Of a DNA stretch of 64,000 bases, positions 1-11,104 are shown in pieces (positions within the stretch are counted from its first letter, which is position 1; every line of letters begins with the position of its first letter). The translations under genes were made by a program, and so were the position numbers. Source of the DNA: Triatoma infestans. Taxonomy: Eukaryota > Arthropoda > Insecta > Hemiptera > Reduviidae. The DNA lies in NCBI GenBank assembly GCA_011037195.1, contig JAAEAF010006143.1:1-64000 (forward strand), given 5' to 3'. The notes below the pieces were generated by a model, which was not told the origin of the DNA, did no database searches, and saw only the letters and a program-made list of their open reading frames with translations.

Positions 1-39
1 CTAATAAGTATTGAAAGTGGGAAGAAAATTTGTCATTTC

Positions 40-92
40 GCAGTAAGAGAAAGTCGTGTGAGTGTTTCACACCAGATTTTTTTTTTTCTTAA
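40..92 (+). repeat. Rep-A, distal end only
   Basis: Carries the Rep-A terminal signature: GTAAGAGAAAG, then the small hairpin GTGTGA-GTGTT-TCACAC, then CAGATTTTTT. The same end closes the fuller copies at 8603-9602, 53459-54456 and 32090-32832. The rest of the unit lies outside the window or has diverged. Confidence 0.75.
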
Positions 93-141
93 TAACGTTA
101 CACTTATTTAAACTTTAAAATTCCAATAAATACCTGAAGAA

Positions 142-1440
142 ATGACGCTAGGATACATAACTCCCATCCACAAGAAAGGGAACAGAAACAACTGCGCGAA
201 CTATACAGGGATATGTGTCTCCAACCCAGTTGCTATACTATTAGGAAGAATTATTAAGACAAACTTGGAAGAAGATTTTATGACGTCCAAAGAACAGTGT
301 GGTTTCCAAAGTGGCCGATCCTGCATAGACCACATTTTCACTATTAGGCAAATCACAGAAAAGCATGCAGCCAAATCTAAACAAGTGGAGATGGTTTTTT
401 CGTAGATTTGGAAAAAGCATACGACAGCATCCCGAGAAGCCGCCTTTGGCAAGCACTAATGGAAGCTGGAATACAATTATCTGTGATTGCTGTGATTCAA
501 AGATTTTATGAAGGAAACAAATGTTCTGTTAAAATAGGTTTGCAAACTCCTGAAGCCTTCAGCACTATCAAAGGTTTATTGCAAGGATGCTGCATGTCTT
601 CCACTCTATTCAAGATATACTTAGATGTGGCTTTAAAAGAATAGAGAAGAAAATGCCTCAAATGGGTTTAAAAGAGAGAGACAACTTTTATGTGAGTAGC
701 CTGCTATTTGGGGTACTTGCGCAGGATGTGGAGGATGCGGATTATATGCCGAGAAAACTAAGCGAAGAATACCAGGCCTGGGGCCTCGATATCAATTTCA
801 GTAAAACTGAACATCTCACTGAAGCCCAGGACAAGATAGAGCTCGGCCCTGATCAACTAAAGATAACACGCAGCTTCAAGTATCTGGGATCCATAGTCGA
901 AAATGGAGGTGGTTCGAGATTAGAGGTGGACAGAAGAATAAGGGAAGGGAAAAGAGTAATAGGACTGCTCAATACGGTGCTCTGGAGTAAAAATATTTCA
1001 ATGAGCACTAAGCGTCTTATAATACAGCACCGTTTTTGAAAGTATAGTTCTGTAGGGTGCAGAAACCTGGACCCTTAATAAACATGAAAGAAGAAGATTG
1101 TTAGCGACCGAAATGGACTACTGGAGAAGATCGGCAGGGAAATCCAGAAAAGATAGATTAAGGAACGTGGATATCAGAAATGAGCTACATACAGCTAAAT
1201 GTCAATATCCTCCAGGTAATAGAATTTAAACAACTGACATGGTTTGGACACTTACTTAGGATGGAAGATGACCGAATACCGAAGGCAGTGTTTGATTGGA
1301 AAATAGAAGCAAGGAGGAAAAGAGGGAGACTCAGAACAAGGTGGGAGGAAGGAGTTAAAGAGGCTATGACCGGATACGGTCTAACAGAATCGGATGCTCA
1401 TGACAGAGACAAATGGAGAAACCAGCTTAAGTCTAGAGGA
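142..1440 (+). pseudogene. RTE-like non-LTR retrotransposon reverse transcriptase, degraded
   Basis: Relic of a reverse transcriptase split over at least three frames. Visible in order: the fingers region (ITPIHKKGNRNNCANYTGI), motif A as VDLEKAYDSIP near 400-430, motif B as KGLLQGCCMSSTLF near 570-610, a thumb block with FKYLGSIVENGG near 870, and a C-terminal block (LTWFGHLLRMEDDRIPK, GRLRTRW) near 1235-1340. The catalytic FADD box is lost: where a sister copy at 25258-25467 reads LLFADDQVLIAQD, this one reads LLFGVLAQD, so the two aspartates are deleted. Stops and frame changes near 403, 643 and 1038 confirm a dead element. Same family as the minus-strand relic at 24430-25665. Confidence 0.88.
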
Positions 1441-1646
1441 ACTACGTTTTTGAGCCCCCCCCCCCCAATTCCAATATTCTATAACCAGTTGGTTGCAATC
1501 GCTACGCTCCTGCGGTCAAACTCTGAACTTTGTAAAAAGTCTTTGATTTCTCATTTGCCAAATAAATAACTGTTATTCATGTGATAAAAATATTAACTTT
1601 TTTCTGTATCCGCATTAAATTTGTTTTTAACTCGTATGAATATATA

Positions 1647-2489
1647 CAGGGTGTTCTAAGGTATATGGATAACGACTTTTTCTCGGAAACTAAGATAGCT
1701 AGAAAAAAACAAAAAAATACGTGTCCCCCGCACTTTTTTGTTAGAAATCCAAACTTAATTTGCAAATTTGTTTTGGTGCTTCCAGAAGCGAGATACAGGC
1801 ATCAACTTCATTGTTTCAAATGCGGTTGGGGTGGTTTTTATTGAAATAGATTCCTCTATTTTTTGTAAGAAAAATATTTACTTGAACGGTTTTTTTCTGA
1901 GTGATATTTAAACAAGTTATGAATGAAACATGATTCCCCTTATAAAGAAATTGACACTGATATTATAACGGTGTTTTTGATTGAATAAGAAGAAAAGTAC
2001 TATTTTATTATAAATTTTACTACTCATTAATTACAGATCTTGCTCGAACTGGCCCCCACCATTAGAGATGCATACACATGCTTTTTCCTGCCAATTGTAC
2101 CTTACGACCAAAGATATACATCTCTAATGGTGGAGGCCAGTTCGACCAAGATAATTAATGAGGAGTAAAATTTATAATAAAATAGTATTTTTCTTCTTAT
2201 TCAATCAAAAAACCGTTATAATATCATTTTGAAATTTTTTATAGCAATCATGTTTTCATTCATAACTTGTAAAATATCACTCACAGAAAAAAACTTCAAG
2301 TAAATAGAGGAATCTATTTCTTAAATAAAAACCATACCTCCCTATCTCGCTTCTGTAAGCACCAAAACAAATTTGCAAATTAAATTTGGTATTCTAACAA
2401 AAAACTACGGGGACACGTATTTTTAGTTTTTTTCTAGCTATCTTAGTTTCCGAGAAAAAGTCGTTATCCATATACCTTGGGACTCCCTG
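1647..2489. mobile_element. Foldback element: ~843-bp near-perfect palindrome
   Basis: The left arm begins CAGGGTGTTCTAAGGTATAT and the right arm ends as its near complement (ATATACCTTGGGACTCCCTG). Arms of roughly 400 bp mirror each other through a short unique centre near 2075-2125, where matching blocks around ATTAGAGATG and GGCCAGTTCGA face each other. TA dinucleotides border both ends, consistent with a TA target duplication of a mariner-like MITE. No coding capacity. Confidence 0.8.
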
Positions 2490-3036
2490 TATATATATAT
2501 AACTTATGAAAAATGCAAATACAGAGAATGTACTTGAAAATAATTCAAGTCAAATATTCCGTCTGTTTATAACCTGCTCTCTTTGGTATAACAAATCCGT
2601 TTCTATTTTGTAATAAGTTCTTGTTTTTTCATATTGCCGCTAGATGTCCAATATCTTAGAGTTGAATATTACTTTACATCACTTGTGAGAAAAACTAAAT
2701 GACTGATTTACTATCACAGGTGATTAAAAGTATAATTTCACTCCATTGCTTTTGATTTAACAATTCTCACATTAATATACGGATCGTAGAATAAGAATAT
2801 CTATTCAAATAAAAAGTTTAAAATGTACCAATACAGATAAGACATAAATCTGTTGGAACAGTTTTTCTAGAGTTAAAATTGCAGTAACATGGTTGTAGGT
2901 AGGCCGCATAAGCAGAGTGGATGGTGTTTATGTGTCTGAAATATGTATACCATCTTTACTGAAATATAAATACTGTGAGTAATAGTTTTTTTACATTTTT
3001 TTGCCGTCATTTATTTTACTGTTATAGAGAGACAAT
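2490..3036. other. No recognised feature
   Basis: AT-rich sequence between the foldback element and a solo LTR. I see no coding signal, tRNA-like promoter box or terminal repeat in it. Confidence 0.5.
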
Positions 3037-3619
3037 TGTGGATGCCAGAAATTATATCTATAAATATATTTTATTTGAAGAAAATCATTATTTGAGGATA
3101 TTCTAAGATTCGCTGGCAAAAAGGGACTATTCAGGTAGAAACCTATCGTTACAGAAGAGTTCATAGAACTTAGTCACCTTAGTTTTTTGCCCCTTCTCAC
3201 AGGGGAGGATTTGAACTACGAAGAGAAAGCATTCTTTCAAGAGAGAGATTCTAAATTCGGCCTTATAACGAGACAGTCTGAATTAGACATTCAACCAGAA
3301 CATTTGTATCAGGAATTACTTTCTTAAATTCAGTGCCCGTTTAAGTGTTAATATTTGAGTTCAATCAATCTAGCTACTAGTTATTTGTTTCCTTGCATTT
3401 ATTTAGTTAATTCGAGAATCACAATTATAATTATCTTGTAAATTTATTAATTTAATATATAGTTGAATTGATTATTAAAAAGTAGTTCTTATTCTCTATA
3501 TCTAATACATCTGTCTCTATCTCAAACATACACACAAGCCCTTTACAAAACCACTCGTGCTGCACGCTAGTTAACAAACATACAAACATCATCACATCAC
3601 ACCAACTAACCACATTTCA
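3037..3619 (+). mobile_element. Solo LTR (LTR-D family), 583 bp, TSD CAAT
   Basis: Starts TGTGGATGCC and ends CCACATTTCA, i.e. the TG...CA ends of an LTR, and is flanked by exact 4-bp repeats CAAT at 3033-3036 and 3620-3623. The 3' half matches the copies ending at 34511, 46438 and 51806 (blocks around CGCTCGTG and CAATAACATTTCA). No internal gag-pol sequence is attached. A 4-bp duplication is common for Gypsy-type elements, but the superfamily cannot be fixed from an LTR alone. Confidence 0.82.
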
Positions 3620-3864
3620 CAATTATATATAATATATTGCGAATGGGCAAATTTAAATGTAGATATTTTAATGCTATTAAATATATTAAAGTACAATCTT
3701 ATAGATTATTAACAGGGACTAAACTAGGTTACTAATTTCGTTTATGTCGGCTCTTAATATGGAGGTTCCTCCATTAACTTATCTAATCAACTTGAACGCT
3801 GCTTCAAAAGAAGCTTTATTAGTGCTAGATAATTATGGTGTAGATAACTTTGATTTAATGAAAA

Positions 3865-4447
3865 AAAAAAAATCTGGTGTGAAACACTCAAACTAGGAGA
3901 GTATTCTCTTACACTAATTAATATAATTTAATTAATAAACTTTCTTTAAAATTGCAAATATTACAATATTTATTTGTGCTGACCATAAACATGGTGGTGG
4001 GGATTTTACTTGTATCCTTAGCAGATGTATGTAGAGCGGTTAATGTCAAAACCAACAAAGCGTCTACAAATTTAAATTTAAACTAACTGACATACTTCCA
4101 ATACCCCCTCCAAAATAAATTTTAAGAAGTATTCCAAGTTTAAAGAAAGTCGTTGTATCCGTTTTCGAGAAAAAAATCGCATTTCCGATTGACCGATTTT
4201 TGACCATAACCCCCTGTTCTCATGGCAGAACTTAAACAAAATATGAATTTTCTCCGATTTTTCGTTTTCCATAAACTTGCTGACCATAAAAATAGACAGA
4301 CGGTCACACACATATACCTATAAACACTTACCCATAGATCAATTTCCAGGAAAAAAAAACACTTTTTCGGACTCAGTGGCCCTGAAAAACTTGTGTTTCC
4401 CATGGAAACTGGAAACTGAATATTTGACATGATTGCAATGCTTCCTA
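3865..4447 (-). repeat. Rep-B, variant of Rep-A
   Basis: Opens with the Rep-A minus-strand end (AAATCTGGTGTGAAACACTC at about 3870) and closes with the other Rep-A end (GATTGCAATGCTTCCT). The middle block, GCTGACCATAAACATGGT and following, differs from Rep-A and recurs at 16613-16868. Open frames here are translations of repeat and not genes. Confidence 0.65.
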
Positions 4448-6070
4448 TCTAGCCTTTTTCCGATCTCGGGTGGGCCATGTCCCGGCACTGCAGCCAACAG
4501 AGGCTTATTGTGCCACATCTAGCCTTTTAGAGCAAGTAATAAAAATTGTGACGAATCTAACTTGGCCAAAGCTGATTGACAGGCTTCTCCGTAAATACCG
4601 CAAGCATGATCCTAACTTGGACAAAATTAAGTTCTGGTAAAGAAGAAGTGTTATTTTTGGATCCGCCCCGTAAGTCACATAAACCGTAAGATATTTAAAT
4701 TTTTCTCGCAACTTTTTCTCTCGACTTCCTCAATGTGGAGCTTCCATTTCAATTTATGGTCGATATAAAGTTCTAACACATTACAGACCTTTACATGAGA
4801 GATCTCCAAAGGGCCTGACTGAATAATTTCCGGGATGCTAACTATGACGTTTCCTACTGAACATTGTGACAGCACTTTTATTAGCAGACACCCGATAACG
4901 CCAGCTCTCCACACCCGTTCCTCAGCTCAGCATTGCCCGTTTCATTTTTATAACAGCCTTGTCTTCAGACCGCTCTCCCGTCTAGATCGTAATATCATCT
5001 GCAATCTGGAGAGTTCTAATTTCCGATCCGAGTTTATCTCCTAAGACTGATGTATATATGTTAAAAAGTATAGGACTTAGCACAGCTCCTTGAGGCAGGC
5101 CAAGTCCGGTGGTTCTAGGCCCCGTAACCTTATCGCCGCAGCTAATCACTAAAAGACTCACTTTGCAATATTCTAATTACATTTATAATAACCCTGCCCG
5201 GAACTCCCCTTTGCACCATTCTAGCTTTCAACATAGCGATATTTCGTTGTCATAAGCTTTATGTATATCCACATAGGCAGCCAATGTATGTTTATTTTCC
5301 GTCAAGTTTATATGCACCTCATTGACAAATGCTGGCAGATAATCCAACGTGGTACGTTGTTTTCTGAAACCCAGCTGATACGTTTTTGTATTCTTCCAGC
5401 CACCAGCTTTATCATTCTTTCATATGTTTTACACACACATGAAGATAGAGCAATTGGCCAGTAAGATAAGAATGAGTTGGTATCCTTTCCCGGTTTAAGG
5501 AGCGGGATTATTACGAACGTTCTCCAGCCCTATATTATTGAACCGCTGTCCCATATTTCATTAAAGATTTTTAATAAAATTTTTAGAGTTGAGTGCGGCA
5601 GATTTCGTAGTATTGGATAATGAATCTTATCCCACCCAGGTGATGTATTCGTTCTCTTCTTTATAGCATTCGTTAATTCCCATAACTGAATTGGTCGATT
5701 TACCAAATGGTCCTTAATGTGAATATCCGACAATTCAATAAGTTCACTCGCGTAGTCTGGAGTTAGTGCTTAATGAATTTCCTCTACCCCGATCGCAGTG
5801 TTAGACCTTACTTGTGGTGTGTAACCTTTAATCAGAGTTCGTATTTTACTCCAAAGTTACTTTAAAGACGAGTTCCGATTCAGACTGTTACACATTTTGT
5901 ACCATTTATTCCTTTTCTTTAATCTATAGGTATGGCGGCATACGCTAATTTCCGCTTTAGGTCGACAAACTTGTCCAAAGTGGAGAGTTTTTATAATTTT
6001 GCAAGGCCATTTGCAAATTCTGTTTCACTCGATTACAACACTCTTCATTCCACCAAGGTTACTCTAGGAT
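4448..6070 (-). pseudogene. Jockey/I-superfamily non-LTR reverse transcriptase, degraded, minus strand
   Basis: Read on the minus strand from about 6060 downwards: PWWNEECCNRVKQNLQ, the usual linker between endonuclease and RT; then TSPGWDKIHYPILRNLP (near 5600-5650); PLLKPGKD; a motif A remnant (AAYVDIHKAYD); motif B as GLPQGAVLSPILFNIYIS near 5050-5100; motif C as LQIADDIT (Y replaced by I) near 5000; and a thumb block with LELYIDHKLKWKLHIEEVE near 4750. Many stops and frame changes. The 3' end near 4480-4520 shares GAGGCTTATTGTGCC with the LINE tail at 18400-19197, so both probably belong to related RNase H-class elements. Confidence 0.85.
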
Positions 6071-6494
6071 ATATTAATTAAACAAAGAGTACGTATGACC
6101 TTTATTACTGATAAAAGGGCGCTTTTTGTTATTATTACTAATAATTTCTATTTTATTTTTTTTAATTCCCTCTAATGAAGATAATGAATCCGTTAATTGA
6201 TCATCTCTGATTACATTTACATTCTTCATTAAATTATTTTTCTCTTTACTTCATTTTATAATTTACTAATTGTTAACGAAAAAACAGAAATAAACTAATT
6301 ATTTCATTTGAAATATTTCGTTATTTAATTGAATGACCTTTTAAAGTATTGATTAGTATTTGGTAGCCATTTGAACATTTTATCGTAATTACAATACTCT
6401 CTTTGTAAATTTTTGTTAAATAATATATTTCTATATTTATACGTTTCTATTGAACAACGAGCGCCCAGCATTATATGGTAAACGTCTATGTTCT
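6071..6494. other. No recognised feature
   Basis: AT-rich interval between two retrotransposon relics; nothing coding or repeated was recognised. Confidence 0.45.
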
Positions 6495-6700
6495 GATTCA
6501 TGATAGAAAATATGCCTGAAAATAATCAAAAGATTTGTTTGGGTACCTGGGCGTTCAGGAATTATACCTGGGTTACAAGGGAAACGAGGCGGTATATTGC
6601 CTTGCCCGCGAGGGCTCTATTGGCACACCACTACAGATCTGTACCTTTCTCTGGCATTGCAAAATGTTTCAGGAGTACAGTCATCACAGCATCACAAAAA
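6495..6700 (+). pseudogene. RNase H fragment of a non-LTR retrotransposon
   Basis: One frame reads GYKGNEAVYCLAREGSIGTPL, matching the end of a retrotransposon RNase H domain (usual form GNEAADxLAREGS). The last catalytic aspartate is replaced (AVYCLA where AADxLA is expected). Short and truncated at both sides. Confidence 0.6.
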
Positions 6701-7127
6701 TGGTGGGTTAAAACTCTTGCAAGAAGCAGGAGAAATTTAGAAATTTTAAATACAGTATTTTAAAACATTATTTAGAGGAAAAATTTGACACCTGGCTGGT
6801 AAAAGCGACTAGAAACCGTTAGTGAAAGATAAAGGACTAGGCCAACTCTGTTGTAAAGAAACCGATGGTATGATGCGAAGCTATTATATATAAGAGACCA
6901 AAAGTGAAAGTATATACAGTCACAGAATCATACAGATACAGTTCCTCAAGATATCTACAACGCGTCAAGTCGTTATTTTTAAGAAAAGTTTCTACATGTC
7001 ATTCTGTCCATTTATCTATCCTAGTTTATTTAATTTAGCTCGTATTATGTATAAATATCTATCTAGTCATTAAATTAGTTGTCTTTAAGCGTGGTTAAAT
7101 TCTTATTCCTAATCCTCTAACTTGTCA
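6701..7127 (+). repeat. LTR-like repeat E, copy 1
   Basis: Aligns with 27276-27638 over blocks such as AAGAAGCAGGAG, GTGAAAGAYAAAG and GCTCGT.TTAT. It shares an internal block (GGCCAACTCT.TTGTAA) with LTR-D, so it is probably a related, diverged LTR. I found no matching 4-bp duplication, so the ends are uncertain. Confidence 0.45.
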
Positions 7128-7139
7128 TTTTTCTTTAAA

Positions 7140-7415
7140 AACAAACAAACAAACAAACAAACCGTATGGCGCAACAGCCCATGAAGGACCAAGGCTTGCC
7201 AGACGGCGATTTAGTAGGCGTGTGGTAAGCAGGCCACAGTTCCCACGCCGTTTAGTTCCTGCCTTCGCTACCTAGGGCGCTACTAACTGTAGCTTCCCAT
7301 TTTTTTATCACGATGCTGTGTGAACACCGACTTTGCCCTCACGGGAATTAAACCCTGAATTCTCACACGAAAAGCGAATGCGCTAGCCGCTAGCCACTAA
7401 ACCAACACGTGAGGA
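7140..7415 (-). mobile_element. SINE-1, tRNA-derived
   Basis: On the minus strand the head has a pol III A box (TTGGTTTAGTGGCTAGCG) and a B box (GGGTTTAATTCC), followed by a body ending GGCTGTTGCGCCATACGG and a (TTTG)n tail, seen on the plus strand as the CAAA run at 7140-7161. The same body recurs at 46645-46905, with partial copies at 10536-10640 and 11415-11600. It is a SINE head and not a functional tRNA gene. Confidence 0.82.
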
Positions 7416-7499
7416 CCATATTTGTTAAAATTACTTTAAATCCGCTTGTCCCAAACTACAATCTACAATCCATCAATCATCACATCCTACCATTACAAT

Positions 7500-7955
7500 A
7501 GCCCAGGTTTATTGCAGAATTACTCCAACAAGGCTATACGGCCATAAAGATGTCTGTGGGCCTCCTTACCTCCTATGTAGACATAATGAGCATATGTATC
7601 GCATGGACTTGATAAAGGATAGCCTGGGTAGGTTTTACCAGGAAGAAGCAGAAACGGCACTGCATGTACCGAGTCAGCGTGAAGGGCTCATATGGATGTG
7701 ATTTCTCTTCTTTGGAGAGGAGAAAGTGACGTCTGCAAAGCTTCACCCAAGAGTCTGTCTCTCAGGACTCCTAAGTCTCAGAGAGTGTCCTTTAACTGGT
7801 GGGTGTTCTCAAGGATCATCCAGGAGTCTCTTTCTCCTCCATACTCCAAAGTCTAATTATATAGAGAGGACTGGAGAGGCAACTCTAACTTGTGGGTGCC
7901 CATAGGGATGATGGTGGCGTAGACTTGTTAGCCAACCCCCACAGAATCTAATCAA
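7500..7955 (+). pseudogene. 3' end of an RNase H-bearing non-LTR retrotransposon
   Basis: The first 170 bp encode a decayed RNase H C-terminal tail (IAELLQQGYTAIKMSVGLLT, then YQEEAETALHV), homologous to 48290-48450. The remaining ~280 bp match the 3' untranslated region of that second copy (48450-48725), sharing GTGACGTCTGCAA-type and AGCCAACC-type blocks. Both copies lack everything upstream, as expected of 5'-truncated LINE insertions. Confidence 0.72.
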
Positions 7956-8602
7956 AAGACTTTTTAGTATTATTTTCAAAGGAATTAATAATAACTGTAA
8001 CAATAATTATTGCAAATTGGATTGAACATCAAATTCTGTTAATTGAAAAATTATTTTTAGATAGCAAAATGTTTGTACGTCTTACTGATATAATTGTATC
8101 CTGATGGGTCATATATTTTTGTGTTTCATTAAGAATATTAAATTTGTAAATAGAATATAGAGATTACAAGAAATTTATCCATTGTCTGGAAGTTGATAAA
8201 ATAAGAAAAGAATAATACGCAGTTTTGTAAATAGGTCATTTATTTATATAGTTAATCAATAATTTTTTTTTTTTTTTTTGAGGGCTAAGTAACAACCAGC
8301 ACATTGACGTTTAAAACTCTATTGTTGGCTGGAGTACAACTCTGTAACAGTATCATGACTGTGATGTCTATAGGAAATGTAGTTACGTTGTTTTGGTGTA
8401 AAAGTCAAGAGATGAGAATGAAATGTTTTCATATATTGGCATTAAAAAAGTAGAAAAAAAATGAGTTATTAGTTTCATACTTTTTATTTTCATCAAATAG
8501 TCTTTTGATGAAATCACAATATAGCAAACGTTTAAATTACAGGAAGTTGAAACTGGACATTTCAAAACGGATCCAATAAAAAAAAAATATTCTTTTTTAT
8601 TT
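7956..8602. other. No recognised feature; poly-T run
   Basis: AT-rich sequence with a T run near 8263-8280 followed by GAGGGCTAAG. The T run could be the A tail of a decayed minus-strand retroelement, but no body was recognised. Confidence 0.4.
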
Positions 8603-9602
8603 TCCTAGTATTAAGAGGTAATCCTAGGAAGGAGGAAGTGTGATATTATCGAAATTCACCGGAAATACAATCTTTTGAGGTTCCCCTGAGTCCAAAAAAG
8701 TGGTTTTTAGAAAAATGATCTGTGTGTATGTATGTGAACAGCATAGCTCAAAAAAGAAAAACCGTAGAAAGTTGAAACTTGATATTCCGTTTAGCTATCA
8801 CCATGGCATCTTTCAGTGGGTCATCTATCAAAATTCCTCAACCGGAAGTACTACTTTACTTGTTGTTTTTTTTACGTGTTTGCTTTTAATCAAAAATATC
8901 TCCGACGATTTTCTTCAAACTTGGTATATCAACTAAACATACAAAGAGCTACAACGTTTATTTGAAACATTTCTCCGAGAAAATTCATTTAAGGGCACTT
9001 TTGGGGTGGGGTGCGGTTAGGTTTTCATCTAAAGTGGCTATTTCAGTTTATTAGACAATTCTGTTATCTAAATAATGTTAATTAGAATTAAATGTGTTGT
9101 TGAAATTCCGAATTTGGAAAAAATAAAACGGATAACCGGAAGTGCGTTTACATTACCACTTTACTAAATTATTTTTTTTCACTTTTTCGCGATTTTCTTA
9201 AAAAATGGTTCCGACGATTTTCCTTGAAACTTCATATATAAACTACAAATACAAAGATGTACAACTTTTATTTAAAACATTTCTCAGGGAAAAATTCATT
9301 TAAGGGCACTTTTATGGGAGGGGTGGGGGTTATGTTTTTCTCTAAAGTGCTATCATAGTTGATTTTTACAATTCTATCATCCAAACAAATTACAAATAAA
9401 TAGATGGCCAAAATTTCGAGTTTTAAGAAAATTAATAAACTGGAAGTGCGCTTTTTTACTGAACAGTTTTTTTTTTTTCAGTTTTCAACGAATTTCATTA
9501 AATTTGGTACACTTTGGTACTATAAAATTTGTTAATTATAATTTTGAGAATTAGGAATAAGAGAAAGTTGTGTGAGTGTTTCACACTAGATTTTTTTTTT
9601 CA
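8603..9602 (+). repeat. Rep-A, near full-length copy
   Basis: About 1 kb. Contains the conserved block CCTGAGTCCAAAAAAGTGG, a GT-rich stretch, CCTCAACCGGAAGT, then two successive ~290-bp monomers each with a GATTTTC, CAAAGA.CTACAACTT, TTTATTTGAAACATT, AAGGGCACTTTT and ACCGGAAGTGCG-like series. Ends in AATAAGAGAAAGTTGTGTGAG, the hairpin, and a T run. The short open frame inside is low-complexity repeat translation. Confidence 0.8.
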
Positions 9603-9786
9603 CATTTTCTTCCCAAAAGTAAACCGTTTTATAAAGGAGTTTATTTCCAGTATGCTTCGTAATACACACGCTACACATCACATCATCACATTGTGATTTT
9701 TGTATTGAAAATAATTTCAGAAATTCAAAAAATTGTTAAATTTCATCAGAGACGTTTTTCCATGGTAGCCTGCTTCATTTTGTTGT

Positions 9787-9824
9787 CATCGACCGGTTTC
9801 GGGCGTTCGCCCATCCTCAGGATG
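9787..9824 (-). ncRNA. Hammerhead-like ribozyme motif, F1 left arm
   Basis: On the minus strand: helix I strand CATC, core CTGAGGA (fits CUGANGA), one extra T, helix II GGGC-GAAC-GCCC, GAAA, palindromic helix III ACC/GGT, C at the predicted cleavage position, then GATG pairing with CATC. The extra T between core and helix II is not canonical. Activity is inferred from the motif only. Confidence 0.6.
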
Positions 9825-9859
9825 CGTTTTTTCAGACAGTGTAACAAAAAAAAAAAACG

Positions 9860-9897
9860 CATCCCGAGGATGTGCGAAAGCACGAAACCGGTCGATG
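9860..9897 (+). ncRNA. Hammerhead-like motif, F1 right arm, with changed helix II
   Basis: Helix I CATC/GATG is kept. The core reads CCGAGGA, so the conserved U is mutated to C and this arm is probably inactive. Helix II is GTGC-GAAA-GCAC against GGGC-GAAC-GCCC in other copies: both strands changed and pairing is preserved, and the loop becomes a GNRA tetraloop. Confidence 0.55.
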
Positions 9898-10254
9898 ACC
9901 ACAAAATGAAGCAGGCTACCACGGAAAATATCTCTGATGCTTTTCAGCTCTGCGGAACCAACCACCACAACAATTGTTAAATTTAATAATAACCAACGAA
10001 TAATCAAGAAAATAACAGAAAGATAAGTGAGTAAATAAAAAAAAGATGTAATGAACAATATTATGGATCATAATAAAATAAAAATATAAAATGTGATGTG
10101 AAATACTTGACACGACCTGTTCTTACTTTAGTTTACATAGTAATTCGTACTTGACAAAATTTCTAACAAGCACTTACGATTTTTACTAAATATTTTACAT
10201 GTCTTCAATTTTATATCAATTGAAGTATCTAAATTGTCTTGTAAATTGGCTTGT

Positions 10255-10530
10255 TTGAGGAAAACATTACTTCCCCCTTTCACCCCTCAAACTTCTTTAA
10301 ATAAACTTTCCCTGGAAAAAGTTTCAAACTAAACTTAGAGGTCCCCCGTATTCATAGTTAGTATATAAAATTTAATGAAATCCGTCGGAGGTTTTTTATG
10401 GAGAAAAACGTAGAAAACTGAAAAAAAAAAAAAAACCTGCTCAGTAAAAACTTACTTTCGGTCAACCGATAAGGCTCAAAATCAGAAATTTTGGCAACAT
10501 ATTTAATAATAATTAAGATTATTTAGTTGA
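10255..10530 (-). repeat. Rep-A fragment
   Basis: Minus-strand Rep-A debris: the AAATTTAATGAAATCCGTCG block, then TTACTTTCGGTCAACCGATA.GGCTCAAAAT and a closing block like GGCAACATATTTAATAATAATTAAGATTATT, parallel to the full minus copy at 57672-58617. Confidence 0.55.
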
Positions 10531-10535
10531 AGTCC

Positions 10536-10640
10536 TCACGCCATTGGTCTAGTGGCTAGCGCGCTCGTCTTTGGTGCAAGAATTCAGGGTTAGATTCCAG
10601 TGAAAGCAAAGAAGGTGTTGGCCCCCCTCCCAGTATTGTG
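10536..10640 (+). mobile_element. SINE-1 head, partial
   Basis: GTCCTCACGCCATTGGTCTA then GTGGCTAGCGCGCT (A box) and CAGGGTTAGATTCC (B box with one change). Matches the head of SINE-1 at 7140-7415 in reverse orientation and breaks off in the body. Confidence 0.65.
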
Positions 10641-10788
10641 AGAAAAAGCTTTCAATCATTTATTTCAATTTAGAATTATTCCTAATTAAAGTTTAATTAT
10701 CATTTCTAGTTCTTGGTTAATCCTTTCCAATTAATAAATACTTTCACTCAGTGCTGGTAAGAAGATGTTACTTCGAAAAGTTGGTTAA

Positions 10789-11100
10789 ATGGTAAAAAGC
10801 ACTCTCTGCCGTTTTTGCAATGCCTCTGAATTGGCGAACCATAATAACCGGACGAAACCAATTAATGGACTCTCACTTTTGCTGCACCAAAATTTTGGTG
10901 GGTTTTTTGGCAAAAATTCAAAGAAAATGACATATCCGAATTGGTTTTCCACTATTTGCCCCGTATTACATTTGGACGCATTTTCAGTTCAAGTATATTT
11001 GGAAATTTTAAGCGAAAGTCAGCTTTTTACAGAAGCAGAAGAGGCAGCTTCAAAATTGTTTCACAACATAAAACGGTGCAAGTGGGAATTTTTACTTTAA
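10789..11100 (+). other. Unrecognised 103-codon open frame
   Basis: An open frame of 103 codons (MVKSTLCRFCNAS... to ...KCKWEFLL-like end) with an N-terminal CxxC pair. I do not recognise it. It lies directly upstream of the fossil at 11105-11410, so it could be part of the same transposon-associated gene, but no homology was seen. It may also be a chance frame. Confidence 0.25.
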
Positions 11101-11104
11101 GGCT

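Larger units (their letters stand above)
9744..9971. mobile_element. Family F foldback element F1, TSD AATTGTTAAATTT
   Basis: Flanked by the exact 13-bp repeat AATTGTTAAATTT (9731-9743 and 9972-9984). Inside, a minus-oriented arm and a plus-oriented arm face each other, each carrying the block (G)CATC - core - hairpin - GAAACCGGTCGATGAC, then CACAAAATGAAGCAGGCTAC. The right end CTGCGGAACCAACCACCACA matches F2 and F3. Inverted partial copies and target duplications of this size fit a Penelope-like origin. Confidence 0.75.

Noticed and set aside
6701..7127. Repeat E as a further solo LTR with target duplication
   Set aside because: Similar to LTR-D in start and one internal block, but neither copy has matching 4-bp flanks, so only kept as LTR-like.
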